Part shown: one piece after another, positions 43,912 through 52,885 of the stretch
Layout of the letters: each line of letters begins with the position of its first letter
Position numbering within the stretch: the stretch's first letter is position 1
Assembly (NCBI RefSeq): GCF_016881005.1
Contig: NZ_JACOPV010000002.1
Span: 248,001-312,000, forward strand
DNA: 64,000 nucleotides
Source of the DNA: Pseudomonas arcuscaelestis
Lineage (GTDB): Bacteria; Pseudomonadota; Gammaproteobacteria; Pseudomonadales; Pseudomonadaceae
Direction of reading: 5' to 3'
Notes under the pieces: model-generated
Databases searched by the model: none
The model's input: only the letters and a program-made list of their open reading frames with translations
What the model was told of the DNA's origin: nothing
Program-made: the position numbers and the translations under genes

Positions 43912-44868
43912 CTACCGTGTGGGTTGGCTCGCAAACCGGGTATCGAACAGCAGCGACCAGGTGGCGCGGGTATGCCGCCAGCACGACTTGATGGCCGCCC
44001 AACCCCGTCCTTTCAACAACGCCTTGAGCGCCAGGAGCAGATCGCCCAGGTTTACCAGGAACATGTGCAAGGCCAGCCCGAGCACGCCGTGATGCTTGCG
44101 AAAATACAGAAGCTCGCTTTCGATCTGATAGGTCGATAGCTGGCGACTGGCAGCCTCAAGCTCAGCAACCGACTTTGAGCTTTCACCGCCTATATGCACG
44201 ACCGTGGTATGCGGGTAGAACACCACCTTCCAACCCGCTTCCTTGACTCGCTTGCAGTGGTCGACTTCCTCGAAGTACAGAAAGTAGCGGGGATCGAATA
44301 GACCCACCTGCTCGAGCACTTCCCGGCGAACCAGGTAGAAGCAGCCCGGCAGCCAGTCGCACTCCCGGACCGAATCATGTTCCCAGCTCATCTCATCGAC
44401 CATTTTCAGCCCTGGGAAAAAGCGCCCGAGGCCGGTCCGCGAGACGAAGATGTTCAACGGTGTCGGAAAGTAGCGACAACTGGGTTGCAGGTCTCCCTCG
44501 CGCCCCTCCAGGCGCACGCCAAGAACGCCGCACTCCGGGTGGGCGTCCATGTACTCGACGGTTTTGCGCAGTGTGTCGGATGCAACGAAAGCATCGGTGT
44601 TGAGCAGCAGGGCATATTTGCCCTGCAGGTGCTCGAGCAGTTGGTTGTTGGCACGCCCGAAACCGACATTTTTCTCATTGCTGAGCACCAATGCCTCCGG
44701 GCATACCTTGGCCAGGCACTCAAGCGAGTTGTCGACCGAGGCGTTGTCCACCACCAGATAACTCGCCAGCTGCTCACTATCAGCCCGGCGCAGCGCGTCA
44801 AACATGGGCTGCAGCAACCCCGCGGTATTGAAGTTGACTACCAGCACATCGACGGGCTTTTTATCCAT
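43912..44868 (-). CDS. GT2-family glycosyltransferase (rhamnosyltransferase WbbL-like)
   Basis: A 318-residue GT-A glycosyltransferase: VDVLVVNFNTAGLLQPMFDALRR at the start, YLVVDNASVDNSLECLAK, NVGFGRANNQLLEHLQGKYALLLNTDAFV (DxD-type NTDA), and VRREVLEQVGLFDPRYFLYFEEVDHCKRVKEAGWKVVFYP, a pattern typical of dTDP-rhamnosyl transferases. It overlaps the upstream acyltransferase gene by 8 bp and has GGAAGG before its ATG, so both are one transcript. Confidence 0.88.
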   Translation of the reverse strand: MDKKPVDVLVVNFNTAGLLQPMFDALRRADSEQLASYLVVDNASVDNSLECLAKVCPEALVLSNEKNVGFGRANNQLLEHLQGKYALLLNTDAFVASDTLRKTVEYMDAHPECGVLGVRLEGREGDLQPSCRYFPTPLNIFVSRTGLGRFFPGLKMVDEMSWEHDSVRECDWLPGCFYLVRREVLEQVGLFDPRYFLYFEEVDHCKRVKEAGWKVVFYPHTTVVHIGGESSKSVAELEAASRQLSTYQIESELLYFRKHHGVLGLALHMFLVNLGDLLLALKALLKGRGWAAIKSCWRHTRATWSLLFDTRFASQPTR

Positions 44869-45478
44869 TACTACCTTCCCCGAAAAAGTACTGCCTGCGC
44901 TGAGCCGCCAGTGTCGGTTCAAGCGCTGGGTCGTAGGCACCTTGGCGTTGCTTCACCAGATCGATCCACGGATAGGCAGCGCAGCGTTCTTCAACCCGCC
45001 TGATCAGCTCCTCGGTCGAGCAGATGACCTTTGCCGGGTTGCCGCCAACGACCGTGCCCGGTGGCACATCCTTGGTAACCACGGCTCCTGCTGCAACGAT
45101 TGAATCAGGCCCGATGGTCACCCGTGGCATGACAATCGCACCGTGCCCGATAAAGCAGTTGTCATGAATATCAATATAGCCGACCGAATCGAGTTGCTTG
45201 CCGTAGCAGACCTCAATCAGTGCAACCACACCGTCGTGACCGATCAGGGTACAGTCCGAGAGGCCGACGTTACTGCCAATTCGCACAAGCGTCGGGTCGG
45301 TCACGTTGCAGCCACAATTGATATGTACGTTGGTACCGACTGAGTGAAATTTCCCCCATCGAGTCAGGAACTCTCCCCATTCTCGCCCATTCGGTTTGCA
45401 GAACTTTTTGTACGTTGAGCCTCCTCGCCCGGTTGAAATGACATAATGCGTCAAAGCCTTCCTTACCCATCTGAACAT
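44861..45478 (-). CDS. Hexapeptide-repeat O-acetyltransferase (sialic-acid/colanic type)
   Basis: A 205-residue beta-helix acyltransferase with hexapeptide coils (VGTNVHINCGCNVTDPTLVRIGSNVGLSDCTLIGHDGVV, then DIHDNCFIGHGAIVMPRVTIGPDSIVAAGAVVTKDVPPGTVVGGNPAKVI), ending in the usual GNPAK motif. The His in LIGHDG or FIGHGA is the likely catalytic base. It is the second acetyltransferase in this locus, so two acetyl (or other acyl) decorations are predicted. It begins 138 bp after the GMC oxidoreductase gene. Confidence 0.85.
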   Translation of the reverse strand: MFRWVRKALTHYVISTGRGGSTYKKFCKPNGREWGEFLTRWGKFHSVGTNVHINCGCNVTDPTLVRIGSNVGLSDCTLIGHDGVVALIEVCYGKQLDSVGYIDIHDNCFIGHGAIVMPRVTIGPDSIVAAGAVVTKDVPPGTVVGGNPAKVICSTEELIRRVEERCAAYPWIDLVKQRQGAYDPALEPTLAAQRRQYFFGEGSNG

Positions 45479-45616
45479 TCTGCGACCCTCGCAAATGAAG
45501 CGATTTTGGACCGTCCCTGAGTCGAATTCGGTCTCGTTCTTGTTGGTACTGACCGAACTGCGCTCACCTACTTGCTACTGCTTTGTTGCCTTCAGCCCTA
45601 GCTGATTTGCTCTCGT

Positions 45617-47083
45617 TCAAGAAACTCCACTGCTCGCCAAGCTCATTTTGTCATTCAGGTGATCCGCCAGCCTGAGCGCGAATTGCAGCAGCGGCATGGT
45701 CGGGTTGGATGCACCACCGGTAGCAAAAATGCTGCTTCCTGCGACGTACAGATTGTCAGTGCCAAAGACCTTGCAGTTTTCATCGACAACACCGAATTCC
45801 GGCGTCGCTGCCATCCGCGTGGTGCCCATGTGGTGGGCGTGCGGCGACAACTTCAAGTCCACCGCGGTGTCGTACACATAGCTGTTGAGCTTGACGAAAC
45901 CGAGCCCGACCTCGGCAAACTTCTTTGCCATTTCACCGCCAATGCACTTGATTGTGCGTCGGTCATCGTCACTCAGTACCCAATTGACATTAACCTTGGC
46001 CACACCCAATCGGTCTTTTTCGTCGAGCAGCGAGATGCGGCTCTGGGCATTGGGAAACTGTTCGATCATCGTGGTAATCACGCCGTCCCCTGGGCAGCTG
46101 AATTTGGCAATGAATTCGATTTTGCTGGCTACCCCCATTTCACAGGCGAGCGTTTCGAGAAAGCGTTTCACTTCAGCGGTTCGACCGTAGGTTCTGACTT
46201 CCGACAGAACCGTGGTGGAGACATTGCCCTTGCCGGAATGATATTCAGCAATGAAAGCATCGGTGGTGTAGTACTCACGAGGCTCGGTGCCTTGGCCCTC
46301 TTTCAAGATGAAGGTACCCATGTCGATGTTCAGGTGTTCCATGAAACACCGCCCCACCAGCCCTCCTTTGTTCACTACACCCGCGACCGACAGCGACTCG
46401 CTGTTGAGCAATTGCCGGGCGTTTTCAATGGCGCCCATCGCCAGGACAAAGTTGCTCGCCACCAGGCGTTCGCGATTGAGTTGGTAGTCAGACACCACCA
46501 CCGCTGCCAAGCGTCCCGAATCCTGTTCGAACTCCAGGTCAACGCAGTTGCAGTTGATGAAGACATCCAGCCCCTCGGTTTCATTGAGCGCCTGTGCATA
46601 CTTTTGCGCAAAGCGCGTCGGTGGGCTGAGCAGGAAGCGATCAGCGTCAAACTCGCCGCCTTTCAAGCCCATATTTTCAGCCCGAAACTGTGCCCCTTGG
46701 GGAAGGTCGACGATGCTCATGGCCGCGGGCAGGTAGCGGTCGATCTGCTCAAAGGGGATCGGCCAGCCCGGCAACCCGCCCGCTGGGGCGACAACAAAAT
46801 CGGAAGGTTCGAAAGGACGGCATCGACCCGCCCAGTGGTTGGAGGTGCCACCTAGATAGCGCAACCGAGTTCCGTCGGGGTACAGCTCAAGCCCGGTCGA
46901 GGTGCATTGGTAAAAATCCTGCGAGCGCGATGAAAACTCGTGCCCGCCACCCTCGATAAGCACCACGCTCCTACCGGCGCCAACCAGTTGCAACGCCAGG
47001 GTGATACCGGCAGGGCCGGCGCCAACAATGCAAAAATCATAGGCCTCGCGCAGGGTCTTTTGCGTCTCATAGTCCTTGATCAT
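45617..47083 (-). CDS. GMC-family FAD oxidoreductase in polysaccharide locus
   Basis: A 488-residue glucose-methanol-choline oxidoreductase. The ADP-binding motif is CIVGAGPAGITLALQL (18-33) followed by VVLIEGG; YLGGTSNHWAGRC matches the substrate-barrier region, and the catalytic pair is His in HAHHMGTTRM and Asn in GGASNPTMPLLQFALRLADHL. Such proteins oxidise alcohols or sugar hydroxyls and hand electrons to a quinone or cytochrome. It has no signal peptide of its own and overlaps the preceding Tat-signal mini-protein by 4 bp, which could escort it out of the cell. Its substrate is probably a sugar of the polymer, inferred only from location. Confidence 0.87.
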   Translation of the reverse strand: MIKDYETQKTLREAYDFCIVGAGPAGITLALQLVGAGRSVVLIEGGGHEFSSRSQDFYQCTSTGLELYPDGTRLRYLGGTSNHWAGRCRPFEPSDFVVAPAGGLPGWPIPFEQIDRYLPAAMSIVDLPQGAQFRAENMGLKGGEFDADRFLLSPPTRFAQKYAQALNETEGLDVFINCNCVDLEFEQDSGRLAAVVVSDYQLNRERLVASNFVLAMGAIENARQLLNSESLSVAGVVNKGGLVGRCFMEHLNIDMGTFILKEGQGTEPREYYTTDAFIAEYHSGKGNVSTTVLSEVRTYGRTAEVKRFLETLACEMGVASKIEFIAKFSCPGDGVITTMIEQFPNAQSRISLLDEKDRLGVAKVNVNWVLSDDDRRTIKCIGGEMAKKFAEVGLGFVKLNSYVYDTAVDLKLSPHAHHMGTTRMAATPEFGVVDENCKVFGTDNLYVAGSSIFATGGASNPTMPLLQFALRLADHLNDKMSLASSGVS

Positions 47084-47274
47084 GCTTGCTCGTCCTTGAA
47101 GACCTGCGAAGGCAACACCCAGCCATTGATCAGGACAAACCCGCCTTTTTCAACAGGTCTGCGCGCTGCCTGGGTTGGGACGCCGAACACTGCGGCACCG
47201 ACGCCCAACAACACGCAACTTCCCAGAAAGCCCCGGCGACCCCACAACGGCGTACAAAACTGAAGCTTCCCCAT
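47080..47274 (-). CDS. Small Tat-signal protein coupled to the GMC oxidoreductase
   Basis: A 64-residue protein with a twin-arginine signal: basic-polar start, RRGFLG (13-18), hydrophobic SCVLLGVGAAVFGV (19-32) and a TQAA cleavage-like site at about 34-37. The remaining 27 residues (RRPVEKGG FVLINGWVLP SQVFK) form one conserved-looking WVLP stretch. The stop codon overlaps the GMC start (ATGA). Gluconate-dehydrogenase-type GMC enzymes use a larger Tat-signal gamma subunit for export, so this looks like a minimal version; that is inference. Confidence 0.7.
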   Translation of the reverse strand: MGKLQFCTPLWGRRGFLGSCVLLGVGAAVFGVPTQAARRPVEKGGFVLINGWVLPSQVFKDEQA

Positions 47275-47603
47275 GATTCAAAGACCTATGCCATTGAAGT
47301 TTTCAGCATTTTTTTATTCGCACTCACTACCGCTGCCGACGGCTGACACCGGCTAATCATTGGAAAGTCAGTGCAACGACATCTATCTTTGTCGATTGGT
47401 ATGCGCAGAAGATTGCCGGCGCGCCCGTCATTTTCAGCCCGTTCCAGGCATCGACCCACGCCGTGCAATAAATAAAGCTCAGGGGTGCAGACAAATCAAT
47501 CGACGGCATGACATCAATCTCTGACTGAATCGCTAGAAGTCACTATAGTTTCATTTAGCCATGATGCTAGCCGTCGTCCACCAAGGGATAGGTGCCATAG
47601 CCA
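47275..47603. promoter_or_regulatory. Divergent promoter region of the two EPS arms
   Basis: This 329-bp gap separates the minus-strand arm (Tat mini-protein, GMC, glycosyltransferases) from the plus-strand arm (ligase/polymerase, hydrolase, galE). It contains no gene I can support. CACTATAGT near 47541 is a possible -10 element for the plus strand, and the stretch 47297-47320 is T rich. No clear palindrome was seen. Confidence 0.4.
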
Positions 47604-49136
47604 ATGCCTGAACATTTTCGCGCGCTGATCGTCATTCTGTTTCTGGCAGTCGTTGTCTTTACCCTCGCGCGCCGGCCAGCGTCAGACCTGATTCCTGTTG
47701 CCGACTTCAAGCGGCGCCGTAATTTATGGTTCGCGCTGACCCTGTTGGCGTTTTTTTCCCATAGCTTTTGGGTGTATGCCGGCGTGGCGGCGATTGTCCT
47801 GACCCTGGCCAGGCGTCGCGAACGCAACCCCATGGCATTGTTCTTCCTGCTGCTATTTCTAATGCCCCAGGCGGCGGTACGGGTTCCCGCATTTGGCGCG
47901 GTCAACTACCTGTTCGACCTGAACCACGCGCGCCTGCTGTCACTGTGCCTATTGCTGCCGGTTGCCCTGGCCTTGAGCAAACAGAGCGATACGCTCTCTT
48001 TTGGTCGAACCTGGCCCGATCGATTCCTGGCCGCCAGCCTCGTGCTGATCACTGCGCTCAACCTGCGTGAAACCACATTCACCGACGCCTTGCGCCAGGC
48101 GTTCTACCTGTATATCGATATGTTCCTGCCCTATTACGTCGCCAGCCGCGCACTCAAAGACCTGAGCGACTTCAAGGACGCCATGCTGGCCTTCGTGCTC
48201 GCAGCTTTCTTGCTGGCACTGATCGGCGTCGCTGAAACGGCCCGCCATTGGCTGCTGTACAACGCCCTGCTCGATGCCTTGGGCACACAATGGGAAATGT
48301 CCAGCTACTTGAGCCGAGGTGGTTCATTGCGCGCCAGCGCCACTACCGGACAAGCAATCGTGCTGGGTTACGTGATCAGCGTCGGGATCGGCTTGTTCCT
48401 GTTTGTGCAGCGCTATGTCGGCAGCAAGCTGCAGCGGTGCCTCGGCGCCCTGCTCCTGGCTGCCGGGCTGTTTGCGCCGCTGTCACGCGGACCTTGGATC
48501 GGTGCGGCAATCATTATCGGCGTATTCATCGCCACCGGCCGGGGCGCAGTCAAGCGTCTGACGCTGCTTGCACTGGCAGGCGTTCTGGCCCTGCCACTGC
48601 TAAGCGTGATGCCGGGAGGGGAAAAGATCGTCGACATGCTGCCCTTCATTGGCAACCTCGAAAAAGAGAACATCACCTACAGGGAGCGCTTGATCGACAA
48701 CTCGTGGATCGTCATCCAGCGCAATCCGCTGCTCGGCACCTACGACTTTCGCAACACGCCCGAAATGCAGGAGATGATCCAGGGTGACGGCATCATCGAC
48801 GTCGTCAATACCTACCTGGGTCTGGCGCTGCGGACCGGCCTGGTTGGTCTGGGACTTTTCGTGGCGTTTTTCGCCGCGGTGCTGTTGAGTCTACGCAAGG
48901 CCATGCGCTTGTTTCCCGACCGCGACAGCGAGCAACGACGGCTCGGGCGAGCGCTGTTTGCGACGTTGACAGGGATCCTGGTGATCATTTTTACCGTCAG
49001 CAGTATCACCTTGATACCCGTGGTCTACTGGACGGTCGCAGGCCTGGGCGTGGCGTACGTCCAGATGGTGCGCAGGCTCCAACATACCCAGACCGCAGGC
49101 ATTGCCGGTGCCAGTGTTCGCCTTCAACCCAGGTAA
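47604..49136 (+). CDS. O-antigen ligase/polymerase family membrane protein (Wzy/WaaL-like)
   Basis: A 510-residue protein with about twelve hydrophobic segments. A periplasmic loop around 330-400 (MPFIGNLEKENITYRERLIDNSWIVIQRNPLLGTYDF) contains the R...R...H/N pattern of the Wzy_C (PF04932) family, with GLFAPLSRGPWIGA just before it. It probably joins repeat units or ligates the polymer at the periplasmic face. Its stop overlaps the following start by one base (TAATG), and a weak ribosome site (GGTG, 12 nt) precedes its own ATG. Confidence 0.83.
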   Translation: MPEHFRALIVILFLAVVVFTLARRPASDLIPVADFKRRRNLWFALTLLAFFSHSFWVYAGVAAIVLTLARRRERNPMALFFLLLFLMPQAAVRVPAFGAVNYLFDLNHARLLSLCLLLPVALALSKQSDTLSFGRTWPDRFLAASLVLITALNLRETTFTDALRQAFYLYIDMFLPYYVASRALKDLSDFKDAMLAFVLAAFLLALIGVAETARHWLLYNALLDALGTQWEMSSYLSRGGSLRASATTGQAIVLGYVISVGIGLFLFVQRYVGSKLQRCLGALLLAAGLFAPLSRGPWIGAAIIIGVFIATGRGAVKRLTLLALAGVLALPLLSVMPGGEKIVDMLPFIGNLEKENITYRERLIDNSWIVIQRNPLLGTYDFRNTPEMQEMIQGDGIIDVVNTYLGLALRTGLVGLGLFVAFFAAVLLSLRKAMRLFPDRDSEQRRLGRALFATLTGILVIIFTVSSITLIPVVYWTVAGLGVAYVQMVRRLQHTQTAGIAGASVRLQPR

Positions 49137-51742
49137 TGTCGATGACCTCATTTTCCTTGCGCCCCGTCATTCGGGCTGCGGTATTCCTTGGCCTGGCAAT
49201 ACTGCCGTTGGCCAGCCAGGCTGCGGCATGGACCGTCACCGTAGATGAGCAGAATGGCTTGCCAACCCTGACCCGTGGCGGCGGCCCGGCAATGATGTCG
49301 AAATTCAATTTCTGGGGGCCGGACTGGTCGTGGACCGGGCTTAGCGGCTCGTTCAAGGTAGACGGACCCTATCGCTACAGCCTCACCGCCAACAACAAAG
49401 CGCTGGACTTCGATCTGACGGCCGCTATCCACCAGCCCTCCGCGCAGACCTTGACCTGGAACTTCGACCTACAGGCACACAGCACGCAGAGGAACGTCGA
49501 GGGTGGCGGCATGATGTTTCTCTTCGACCCGACGCTGATCGCTGGGGAAATGGGCGACCCGGTGCTGCTTGGGGATAATCGCGGCTGGTCCTGGGGCAAG
49601 GAAGGACAAGGCCCGTATATCGAGATGCGTTTCGAGCCAGCGCTGGCCAAGGTGTACTTCGAGCGCGGCGATTCTTCCGAAGTGCGGGCGTTTTTCTACA
49701 AGGACACGATCACCCCCGGCAGCCTGAAGGTCAAAGCGGCACTGAGAGTGTCTGGTGATGTTTCACTGGGGCAAACAGCAAGTGAACGTTTCGGCCTCGC
49801 CGACCCCAGCACCTGGCCCAAGGACCAGGTGGACTGGCAAACCTCGCCGGTCGATCTGTCGTTTCTCAACGCCCCGGAAAAGCCGGCAGGCAAGCGCGGC
49901 TTCGTCAAGGCCTCTGGTGAACAACTGCTGTTTGCCGACAACACCCCGGCGCGCTTCTGGGGTACCAATATGTCGGCGTACGCGATATTCAAAACGCCAG
50001 ACGATGAGATCAAGCGGCAAGCCAAGCGCCTGTCGAAGCTGGGTTTCAATCTGGTGCGGATTCACCACCATGATTCGCCGTGGGTGTTCCCGAATATTTT
50101 TGGCGATGGCACCGTGGTGCGCGACACCCAGCAGCTAAGCGCCGAATCGTTACGCAAGATCGATTGGTGGATCAAGTGCCTGAAGGACGAAGGCATCTAT
50201 GTATGGCTGGACATGCATGTGCAGCGCATCCTTACCGCCAACGACAATATCTATGCCTTCAACGAGCTACCCGAAGATCGAGGCAGGGCCGACCTCAAGG
50301 GCTACGCCTATGTGAACGTCACCATTGCCCAGGCAATGAAGCGCTTTACCGAGCGCTACGTGACCCATGTGAACCCCTACACAGGTCTTGCCTATAAGGA
50401 CGACCCGGCAATTGCTGCGGTACTGATCACCAACGAAAACGACATCACCCACCACTACGGCAATGCCCTGCTACCGGACAAGGATGTACCCAAGCACAGC
50501 CGCCTGTACATGGATGAAGCCAAGGCATTTGCCTTGCGTCACAACTTGCCTGCCGACCAAACCTGGCGCGCCTGGGAGCATGGTCCGTCGAAGCTGTTTC
50601 TCAACGATCTGGAGCGCCGTTTCAACGTCGATATGATCGCCCACCTGCGCGCACTGGGGGTGCAAGTGCCCATCGCCACCACCAGTACCTGGGGAGGCAA
50701 TGGCCTGAGCTCGTTGCCGGCCCTTACCGCCGGCGACGTAATCGATGTGCACAGCTATGGCGGCATCGGCCAGTTGGAGAAAAACCCGCTGACCAGCGAC
50801 AACATGGTCAACTGGCTCGCAGCAGGGCAAGTGTCGGGCATGCCCCTGACCGTAACCGAGTGGAACACCGAGCCCTTCCCCACCCCTGATCGTCATTCGT
50901 TGCCACTCTATGTTGCCGGCACCGCCAGTCATCAGGGCTGGGATGCAATGATGCAATATGCCTACAGCCAGGAAGGGCTGTTCAGCGAGTGGGTGTCGGC
51001 AGGCAACTGGCACGCCTATAACGACCCGGCGATGCTCGCCACACTTCCTGCGGCAGCCCTGCTCTATCGTCGCGCCGACGTGCGCGAGGCAACGACTATG
51101 TATGTCTTCGCCCCGACCCCAGCCACCCTGTTCAATCAGTCGATCACCCCGAGCAACGCCGTTGCCCTGCGCACCGCGATGGAGAAAGGCAAACTGCAGA
51201 TCGCCATGCCGCAAACCTCGGAGTTACCCTGGCTCAAACCCAGCGTAATTGCCGACGGGGCCAAGGTACTGAACAATCCTGAGCAGTCGCTGCTCGAGGC
51301 CGATGCCACTGAGTCGACTACCGATACCGGTGAACTCAAGCGCAATTGGCAGCAGGGCATCTATACCATCAATACGCCCCTAACCCAGGCCGCGACCGGC
51401 TGGCTCGGCGGCACCAGCGTCGATCTTGGCGATATTCAGGTCAGGGTGAAAACGCTGTATGCCAGTGTCGTGGTGCAAAGTCTAGATGCCAAGCCGTTGA
51501 GCCAGTCACGGCAGTTGATGATTTCCCTGGGAGCCCGTGCGGTGCCCAGGGACAACGACCGCACACCGTTCTACGTCGAACCCCTGGAGGGCACGTTGGC
51601 GATCAAGGCCCCTGCAGGCCTGAAGCTGTTCAGCTACCAGGCCCAGGCGCCTCTGAAAGAACTGCCAGCGACCTACGAGAACGGCCGCTACAGGATCAAA
51701 CTCGACGCTCAGCAAATGTCTAACTGGCTGTTCTTGAAATAG
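49136..51742 (+). CDS. Secreted glycoside-hydrolase-like protein (clan A, cellulase-like)
   Basis: An 868-residue protein with a signal peptide (residues 1-29, core AAVFLGLAILPLASQAAA), an N-terminal beta-rich domain (to about 270), a TIM-barrel glycosidase domain (about 275-640) and a C-terminal beta domain. In the barrel, KLGFNLVRIHHHDS, LITNENDIT (acid/base Glu in NEN) and TVTEWNTEPFP (nucleophile Glu) follow the GH5-like clan A order. It likely trims or hydrolyses the polymer made by the locus in the periplasm. The ATG lies directly in the overlap with the polymerase stop; a second ATG two codons on has AGGT 8 nt before it. Confidence 0.83.
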   Translation: MSMTSFSLRPVIRAAVFLGLAILPLASQAAAWTVTVDEQNGLPTLTRGGGPAMMSKFNFWGPDWSWTGLSGSFKVDGPYRYSLTANNKALDFDLTAAIHQPSAQTLTWNFDLQAHSTQRNVEGGGMMFLFDPTLIAGEMGDPVLLGDNRGWSWGKEGQGPYIEMRFEPALAKVYFERGDSSEVRAFFYKDTITPGSLKVKAALRVSGDVSLGQTASERFGLADPSTWPKDQVDWQTSPVDLSFLNAPEKPAGKRGFVKASGEQLLFADNTPARFWGTNMSAYAIFKTPDDEIKRQAKRLSKLGFNLVRIHHHDSPWVFPNIFGDGTVVRDTQQLSAESLRKIDWWIKCLKDEGIYVWLDMHVQRILTANDNIYAFNELPEDRGRADLKGYAYVNVTIAQAMKRFTERYVTHVNPYTGLAYKDDPAIAAVLITNENDITHHYGNALLPDKDVPKHSRLYMDEAKAFALRHNLPADQTWRAWEHGPSKLFLNDLERRFNVDMIAHLRALGVQVPIATTSTWGGNGLSSLPALTAGDVIDVHSYGGIGQLEKNPLTSDNMVNWLAAGQVSGMPLTVTEWNTEPFPTPDRHSLPLYVAGTASHQGWDAMMQYAYSQEGLFSEWVSAGNWHAYNDPAMLATLPAAALLYRRADVREATTMYVFAPTPATLFNQSITPSNAVALRTAMEKGKLQIAMPQTSELPWLKPSVIADGAKVLNNPEQSLLEADATESTTDTGELKRNWQQGIYTINTPLTQAATGWLGGTSVDLGDIQVRVKTLYASVVVQSLDAKPLSQSRQLMISLGARAVPRDNDRTPFYVEPLEGTLAIKAPAGLKLFSYQAQAPLKELPATYENGRYRIKLDAQQMSNWLFLK

Positions 51743-51894
51743 CCCATTTGGCCTTCTACAGTCTCAGGAGACTTGCACCGCCGACGCAGCTTCAAGCAGG
51801 TTGGCAAGCGGATATGCCACGCGTTTCTTTCCCGCGGCGAATGCGCAGATACCACTCTCTGCGCCTGTGCAACAACAGATTCCAGGAGGCTTGG

Positions 51895-52857
51895 ATGAAG
51901 TTTTTAGTTGTCGGCGGCGCAGGTTATATCGGTTCGCACATGGTCAAGCACCTGCTGCTGGCAGGACATGAAGTCGTTGTGGCAGACATCGCCCCCGCGG
52001 GCCCCGGAATCAAATGGGTGGAATTGGACATCGCCGATGCGCGCGCGCTGGATGCACTGTTTGCCGAGTATCAATTTGAGGCGGTCTTCCACTTCGCCTC
52101 GTTCATCCAGGTGGGTGAGTCGGTTAGCGACCCTGGCAAGTATTACCAGAACAACGTAGCGGCGACGCTGACGCTGCTTCAGGCCATGGTCCGGGCCGGC
52201 ATCAGCAAGCTGGTGTTTTCCTCGACTGCCGCCGTCTATGGCGACCCACGATACGTGCCGATCGACGAGGCGCACCCCAAGGCATCCATCAATCCCTATG
52301 GTCGCAGCAAATGGATGGTGGAGCAGATACTCGAAGACTTCGATCATGCCTACGGGTTGAAGTCGGTCTGCCTTCGCTACTTCAACGCCGCGGGTGCCGA
52401 CCCCCAAGCGCAGATTGGCGAATGCCATGAACCGGAAACCCACCTGATCCCTCTCATCCTCCAGGCAGCGGCCGGACGGCGAGCAGCGATAACCGTCTTC
52501 GGTCGCGATTACAGCACACCAGACGGTACTTGCATCCGTGACTATGTCCACGTCGCCGACCTGGTATCAGCTCATTCGCTGGCGGTGGATTACCTGATGG
52601 CAGGCGGTGCCAGCGCGGCGTTCAACCTCGGCAACGGCCTGGGCTTCTCGGTGCAGGAAGTCATCGACACCGCACGCGCCGTAACCGGCCGCACGATCAC
52701 TGTCAGCGATGCACCACGTCGGGCTGGCGACCCGCCGCGGTTGGTGGCTGACGCTAGTAAAGCCAAGGCGATACTCGGCTGGCAGCCGCAATTCGCGGCG
52801 CTTGAGCAAATCGTCAGCCATGCCTGGAACTGGGAACAGAAATACCCTTGGCACTGA
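51895..52857 (+). CDS. galE: UDP-glucose 4-epimerase
   Basis: A 320-residue extended SDR. The cofactor loop is GGAGYIGSH (8-16); FHFASFIQVGESV, SSTAAVYGDP (catalytic Ser/Thr), NPYGRSKWMVEQIL (Tyr-x3-Lys) and RYFNAAGADPQAQIGE are GalE signatures, as is IRDYVHVADL near the C-terminal third. It supplies UDP-galactose for the polymer. The open frame extends 49 codons upstream, but the ATG at 51895 has GGAGG 7 nt before it. Its stop lies inside a 13-bp inverted repeat. Confidence 0.92.
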   Translation: MKFLVVGGAGYIGSHMVKHLLLAGHEVVVADIAPAGPGIKWVELDIADARALDALFAEYQFEAVFHFASFIQVGESVSDPGKYYQNNVAATLTLLQAMVRAGISKLVFSSTAAVYGDPRYVPIDEAHPKASINPYGRSKWMVEQILEDFDHAYGLKSVCLRYFNAAGADPQAQIGECHEPETHLIPLILQAAAGRRAAITVFGRDYSTPDGTCIRDYVHVADLVSAHSLAVDYLMAGGASAAFNLGNGLGFSVQEVIDTARAVTGRTITVSDAPRRAGDPPRLVADASKAKAILGWQPQFAALEQIVSHAWNWEQKYPWH

Positions 52858-52874
52858 CGGTGTCAGTGCCAAGG
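52846..52874. terminator. Perfect 13-bp hairpin at the galE stop
   Basis: CCTTGGCACTGAC (52846-52858) and GTCAGTGCCAAGG (52862-52874) are perfect inverted arms with a 3-nt loop. The galE stop codon lies within the left arm and the kinase-like gene ends 12 bp beyond, so one hairpin serves both convergent genes. Confidence 0.6.
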
Positions 52875-52885
52875 CAGCCCATACC

